This document shows positions 59,422-64,000 of a stretch of DNA of 64,000 bases, one piece after another. The translations under genes and the position numbers were made by a program. This DNA is from Oxytricha trifallax (Eukaryota; Ciliophora; Spirotrichea; Sporadotrichida; Oxytrichidae): assembly GCA_000711775.1 (NCBI GenBank), contig ARYC01017546.1, forward strand, positions 26,138 to 90,137. Direction: 5' to 3'. How positions within the stretch are numbered: position 1 is the first letter of the stretch; each line of letters begins with the position of its first letter. The notes under the pieces were generated by a model. That model ran no database searches and had not been told where the DNA came from. It saw only the letters and a list, made by a program, of their open reading frames with translations.

Positions 59422-61040
59422 TCACTCTTTATTCTCGATCTATGCCTTTGTCTGCTCTTGTCCCTTCTCCTATTTCCCAGTGTCATCTCCTTGTGCAAAT
59501 GGTAGTTCCTCCTTTTCTTAGCCAATCACTTCTGTCTAATTCTCTGGCTTGTCTGAGTTTGGTTGGATTAGTCTGTTGAAGAGATAGCTTTCAACCTCGG
59601 GGGCGTCTCCCACCAATTCACTAAATTTGCCTTCACAATCCTCGATCTCATTCTTAATATGGGCCTTAATGTCCCCTCTCAAGATTACTTCATCCCATTG
59701 GTCAACTTGTGCGTTGAAAGTTATTGAGCCATTTTCTAGGTCTTCATCTGCATGTTGCCATATTAGTTCGTTCTTCCTTTCTATGTCTCTTTCCAGTTCG
59801 TCCTCCTGAATCGTGATCCCTGACTTTCCTATCTCCATTCTTACAGAACCAACTTCTAGGTTAAACATGAGGTAATATCTCTACATGTTAATCCAATCTT
59901 TGGCAAAGATTTGGAATATGGGTTCTCCTTGGAGGTCTAGTGCTAGGTGATTGACTGTCAAAATGGCCAAGATTCCGCAGTCCTCTGGATCTCTTACTTG
60001 GTGTAGTCCTGTTTTGCCCTCAATTCTCTTCACCCAGAATCTCTTGCCAAGGGTGCCCTCCATCAACTCGTTTAGTTGTCTGATGCTCTTTTGGATCACT
60101 GCATTGACGTCCTGGAGTCATACACTTCTAGGGTCTTTGAATCTCTCATTATTCTCCAAATTGTCCAGTTTTAGCAGTTCTTTATGCTTCCTTGGCAGCA
60201 GACTGGCAGTATCATTCCTGAAATGTCCTCCAATGATCTCCAGAATCTGCCGTTCTCCAATTTGTAGTTGGTGGTTCCAATGACTCTTTCCAAGCTTACA
60301 ACCCCTTTGTCATTCACGACTATTGATGGAAGAATTATAAAGTCGAGGCTTCTCTGATTGAATTAGACTTCTTCGATTAGGTTTGAAGTCATTTCGATTG
60401 TCTCATCTGCGATGTAGTTTCCCGGAATTAAATCAAAGTGTTTCCACTCCTAGTTTATTTCTTTGGAATGTTTGTGTTGTAGTTCTGACCATAAATCGTA
60501 TTCTCTCTCTCCTCCTCTCCTTGCTTACATCCTGTCGTCATAACTTCTCACCAATGCCTTCTCTTGCTTAGTTCTTGTACTTGGACAGCAAACTATCGTT
60601 GTCATTCTTGTTACTACTGGTCTCCATCCTTTTTTCGCATATATGATTTTTTCGAATCCTTTGCACTAGACTTCTGTTAAGTCTATCAGCTTCTTGAATT
60701 CCATTGAATCTCCCTGGATGCATGTAGTTCCATCCTCATGTTTGTCAAACTGGTCCCTTAGGGCCTTGGATTCGTGGGTTCTTTTACTCGGGTTGGATTT
60801 TCCGATTTTTAGTCTGCTCTTAAAACCCATTTGTTAGTTGAGTGGGACTCTTGTGCCTTAGTTATTTGCTAATCCCAGCGCCTCTTGGTCTTTCGTTCTA
60901 TCCCTGTGATTGAATCTTACCTCTTGAACCTTTTCCCAGAACTCCCTTTTCTTGCTACAGTAGTCTTATTTTCTAGATCTTCTTCCTCGTTCTTTACTCT
61001 CCACTTCATTGAAGTTTTTACTGAATTGTGAATAGTTCAT
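59422..61040 (-). pseudogene. LINE downstream ORF: basic N-terminus, Ulp1/C48-like peptidase, acidic tail
   Basis: Minus-strand ATG 61040 (MNYSQFSKNFNEVESKER) is followed by a basic, Arg/Lys-rich region. From about 60410 come blocks like a Ulp1 fold: IPGNYIADETIEMTSNLI (cf. WLxDExIxxYxxLL), LDFIILPSIVV, ILPVCCQGS, NWTIWRIMRDSKTLEVYDSR (cf. HWxLxxIxxxxKxIxxYDS; Asn stands where the catalytic His is expected, Asp is kept) and, after a frameshift near 60100, HQVRDPEDCGILAILTVNHL (cf. QxxxxDCGxF; Gln and Cys kept). An acidic tail (DELERDIERKNEL, AQVDQWDEVILRGD) ends at TGA 59424-59422. The likely catalytic set is thus Asn/Asp/Gln/Cys. The role is unknown; deSUMOylase or protein-processing activity is only an analogy. 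Confidence 0.6.
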
Positions 61041-61145
61041 CTTCCTTCTTTACTGCCTTAATAACTTTTAATTAATTATTATTTTAATTATTATTCTTCT
61101 GATTCTCTCACTATTATACTTCTTAAATTATCTCAATTTAGATGT

Positions 61146-64000
61146 TCATTCTTGTTGGATTTGTTAAAATTCCCTTTCATCGAATTTTTGATCTCTTTTT
61201 TTGACGTAGGCCACCCTGAATAACTTCTTTATTGGTTGATAGTACTCATGTTACTCTAATTTTCTTATCCTTTGGTCCAACCAAATCATGTTTGTTATGA
61301 TTTCTATTTGTTGGTGGCTGCTTAAGTCAATTAATCTATTCTCTCTGATTAATTTCGAGAATCTCATTGGGTCTCCCGCTGTGTTAATTAAGTTGCAGTT
61401 TCTCATATGGTTTGAGTCTACGAATACTTTATGAACATTACAGTAGTGGCTCATCCCATAGTTGATTATCGTCTTTCCCTAACTTATTGCCATCATAGTA
61501 TCCATTACGTTTTTTGTCAAGAAAATCTTCTTCTTTTTTTCTAAAGTCTTTCCTTATTTAGCTATTTCTTCCTTCACTACTTTAGGTCTTAAGAACTAAT
61601 CAATGCTCATATTGATCATTTTCATGTTCTTCAGAACTAAGTCCCTTATTATCTCACTGGTGTTAGTTTCTTTTAGTTGGGTTACATTCCTTAGTATTTT
61701 ATTCGGAATGTCTCTAGCCGTTCTAAAAGCAATTCTTTTAAGTTAAATCTCCATTTTTCTATTTCCTCTATCTTTACAAACTAGGCTGCCACCAGTGGGG
61801 TATATTTATAAATAATTAGTGATCTTATCTATGCCATATTATGGTGTCACATACTGTTCGATTGTTTGAACTCGTAAGTCTTTGATAAAATTCTGTTTTT
61901 TCTTTATCTCATTCCATGTATTCTTTAGTAAGTTTTGAGTACTGAGGCAAATGTTAAGTCCTAAGTATTTAGTTTCTTCTACTTTCATAATTCCCTCTAT
62001 TTCAAATTCTCTCTCGAAGATCTTTGCATCACTCAAAAATACTGTTTTCTTTGTGTTTAGCTTCAAGTTGTCGATTTTTTCAATTTCTTTGAAGCTGTTT
62101 AACTCTTCTGAATTATTAAGGGTCTTTTATATTTATAAGGATGTCGTCTGCAAACGCTATTAGCTTGCCCTATTTGAATAATGATATTAGCTCTTTCTGT
62201 GAGTATAATACGTCTATAGGTAGATGTTGAACAGCATCGGTGAGAGTCGGCTTCCTTGAGCTACTCCTTACTCCGTTATTACATCTTCCTCCTCAAACTT
62301 AATCTTGTTTCCAGTGTATAACAACTCTATCAGACTAGCTATTTCTTTCTCTTTTGTGTTTGTTATTCTACTGTTAAGTATTGAAATTAGAATGTCTTTC
62401 CAGACCGAGTCGTATGCTTTTTGGAGGTCGATTAGTAGGTAGGCTTCCCTTTGTTTGGTTTTTCTTCTCGATGATTTTATGTGTTCTAACATTCTTATAA
62501 GATTTATGTGGGTGCTCTTGTTTTCTTTGAATCCATTATGGTAGTTTCCTGTTGTCAGTTGTTCACTCTTAGATTCAGTAACTTTATTAATTATCACCTT
62601 TTCCACTATTTTTCTTAGGTGGGAGTTTATCACTATTGGTCTTGTATAGTTGAATTCTGGATATAGATTATTCTGGTCTTTGCTTAGTCGTATTAGTCTC
62701 CCTTCCTTAATGTATTCTGGAATCTATCTATTATTTAGCCAGTTAGATATTTTCTCGCTTACAGTCTACTTCATTCTTTCTGATTTAAGCAACATTTTTC
62801 CATCAAAGCCATCTGGGCCAATGGCCTTATTGAAGTTACACTCTCCAATACTTCTTTTTACATCATCCACATTACAGAAGCTTCCTTCATCTAAGTCCTC
62901 GTCCATTATCACATCTACTCTTTTTTGTTCTTATCGTCCACTTCCTCTTTAGTCTTTAAACATTTGGCCATAGAATTCTAGTATTTATATTTTTGTTTGT
63001 TCCCCTATTTCTACTCTCTCATCTTTAATCGTCAATCCTTTTATTGGTTAACATTGCTTTTAAGTTTTTGTCAGTCTCTTTACCATGTAAAAGAACCCTT
63101 TTACATTGTTCTTGTCTAGGCAATGCTCTAAGTCTCTAATTGCTTCCCTCCATTGCACCTTTGTTTCCTGAAATGCATCTCTTAACTTTGAGTTATTTTT
63201 GTTCTTAATCGCCCATTCCAGTGGTTGTTGATACCAGTTTCTCCCCTTGGTTTATCTCCCTAATTTATCCTCGAAGCATTTTTTGATTGGGTTCTCTAAG
63301 TCATCTGCTGTAATTTCCATTCCTTCTTCAATAAATGTTTTCCAGCATTGCTTCCTCACATCTGATATCCTAATCGTTCTTTCTTTATCCGTTAATTTGA
63401 AATCATTCTCCTGAAATTATATTTTGAGTCTTACTTGGATGAGTTTGTGGTCAGTTAGTGTCATTTAATTTGTTTCCCATCCAATTGTCTCCACGTTTGA
63501 GAAAATTTGATCCAATTAGTTGCCTTTAACATGAGTTTCCACTCCTTGAGGAATGGATTCTTTCAATCCTTCTTTGTTCAGTCTTTTTCCCAGCTCTTTA
63601 ATGTGGTAGATGAAATCTCCCATAACTATTATCTTTTATTTCTAGCACTTTTGTTTTAATGATTTTATCATGTAAATGAGTCTGTTTTGTAATTCTTTAA
63701 TCTCGACGTTCCAGTAAGGTGGTATATACGCTGTAATAATGTGCAGAGGAAAACCTCCCACGTTAAGTATAGTCCAAGTTAGGTATTGTTTCAAGGTTTT
63801 TATCGTTTTCATTTCGAATTTGCCGTTATTCATCACCAATACTCCTCCATTTCTAGCCAGTTAGGTCTGTGCTATGTTCTTGTTGTTGAGACCGATTAAT
63901 CTTTACAACCTCGTTTCCACCAGGCCAATATAATCGGGGTTTTTGTTCTCTATTTCCTTAAGAAGTTAATCTTGTTTAAGTTTTGAGTTCAGACCTCTGA
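61146..64000 (-). pseudogene. LINE ORF: AP endonuclease plus reverse transcriptase
   Basis: On the minus strand the endonuclease shows GLVETRL, ARNGGVLVM, GGFPLHIITAYIPPYWN, KIIVMGDFIYHI, QLDQIFSNV and LTDHKLIQV (about 63920-63440), the usual AP-endonuclease landmarks. The reverse transcriptase shows KAIGPDGFDGKML, RPIVINSHLRKIVEK, NGFKENKSTHINL, LLIDLQKAYDSVWKD (motif A), GVAQGSRLSPMLFNIYL (motif B) and IAFADDILI (motif C), then KLNTKKTVFL and EETKYLGLNI (about 62900-61900). TAA is read as Gln just before GVAQGSRL. A post-RT segment has SHYCNVHKVFVDSNHMRNC, a possible zinc knuckle. Shifts occur between FNIYL and IDVLYSQ and before LNSFKEIEK. It ends at TGA 61148-61146. It copies its RNA into DNA at a nicked target. 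Confidence 0.85.

Larger units (their letters stand above)
59290..64000 (-). mobile_element. Non-LTR retrotransposon (LINE) with a Ulp1-like third domain; 5' end outside window
   Basis: The order on the minus strand is AP-type endonuclease, reverse transcriptase, post-RT Cys/His region (all 64000 to 61146), then a separate downstream ORF (61040 to 59422) with a Ulp1/C48-like C-terminal half, and an untranslated tail reaching a TAC-rich microsatellite near 59300-59312, a plausible 3' terminus. The 5' end is cut by the window. It is better preserved and GC-richer than the relics at 12.5 and 52.2 kb but has a few frameshifts, which could be decay or sequencing errors. Confidence 0.85.

Noticed and set aside
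59627..62952. Several + strand frames (59627, 59951, 60383, 61951, 62650)
   Set aside because: All lie antisense to the LINE ORFs, whose motifs are unambiguous on the minus strand.

Overview
The window reads as micronuclear (germline) DNA of a hypotrich/spirotrich ciliate of the Oxytricha-Stylonychia-Tetmemena type. Four observations support this. (1) The DNA is very AT-rich and has almost no long standard-code ORFs, yet many protein-like frames open when TAA and TAG are read as Gln and TGA as the only stop. (2) Two decayed copies of a TBE-like transposon are present, each with three genes in the TBE arrangement (42-kDa DDE transposase, 22-kDa protein, 57-kDa zinc finger plus kinase protein) and with C4A4-type terminal sequence at one end. 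(3) There are two short AT-rich insertions bounded by 9- and 10-bp direct repeats; removing each restores a protein reading frame, which is how internal eliminated sequences (IESs) with pointers behave. (4) Gene relics are broken by frameshifts and stray TGA codons. The species cannot be fixed from the sequence alone.

Layout. 0-4.4 kb: the end of a foldback MITE, a small ORF, a tandemly duplicated TBE terminus and TBE copy 1, which is cut inside its kinase gene. 5.3-7.3 kb: MAC-gene-like coding segments (a Cys-rich protein; a RING-like protein followed by a kinase fragment) interrupted by IESs. 7.6-10.4 kb: a second, Tc1/mariner-type transposase pseudogene with about 1 kb of extra sequence between its first two catalytic Asp residues. 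12.5-14.0 kb: a reverse-transcriptase relic. 14.65-17.4 kb: two full foldback MITEs flanking a decayed succinyl-CoA ligase alpha gene. 17.4-34 kb: mostly AT-rich DNA with scattered short ciliate-code frames of unknown function, a small foldback and one GC-richer dispersed repeat. 34.45-35.43 kb: a near-perfect palindrome of about 980 bp. 36.1-39.9 kb: TBE copy 2. 42-44.1 kb: a decayed unknown gene. 45.7-46.1 kb: the second copy of the GC-richer repeat. 46.9-47.3 kb: a CDPK-type EF-hand relic beside a second palindrome of about 800 bp (47.55-48.35 kb). 49.5 kb: a membrane-protein-like frame. 52.2-53.1 kb: a fragment of the LINE family. 53.9-58.4 kb: the densest host-like coding tract, on the + strand, with intron-like GT...AG segments. 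59.3-64.0 kb: a LINE on the minus strand with AP-endonuclease, reverse transcriptase and a downstream ORF whose C-terminal half looks like a Ulp1/C48 cysteine peptidase. It runs off the right edge.

The genes do not form one pathway. The region combines transposons at different stages of decay with short coding segments that are either macronucleus-destined segments or germline-limited genes. Without the macronuclear genome those two cannot be separated. No tRNA, rRNA or CRISPR was recognised.
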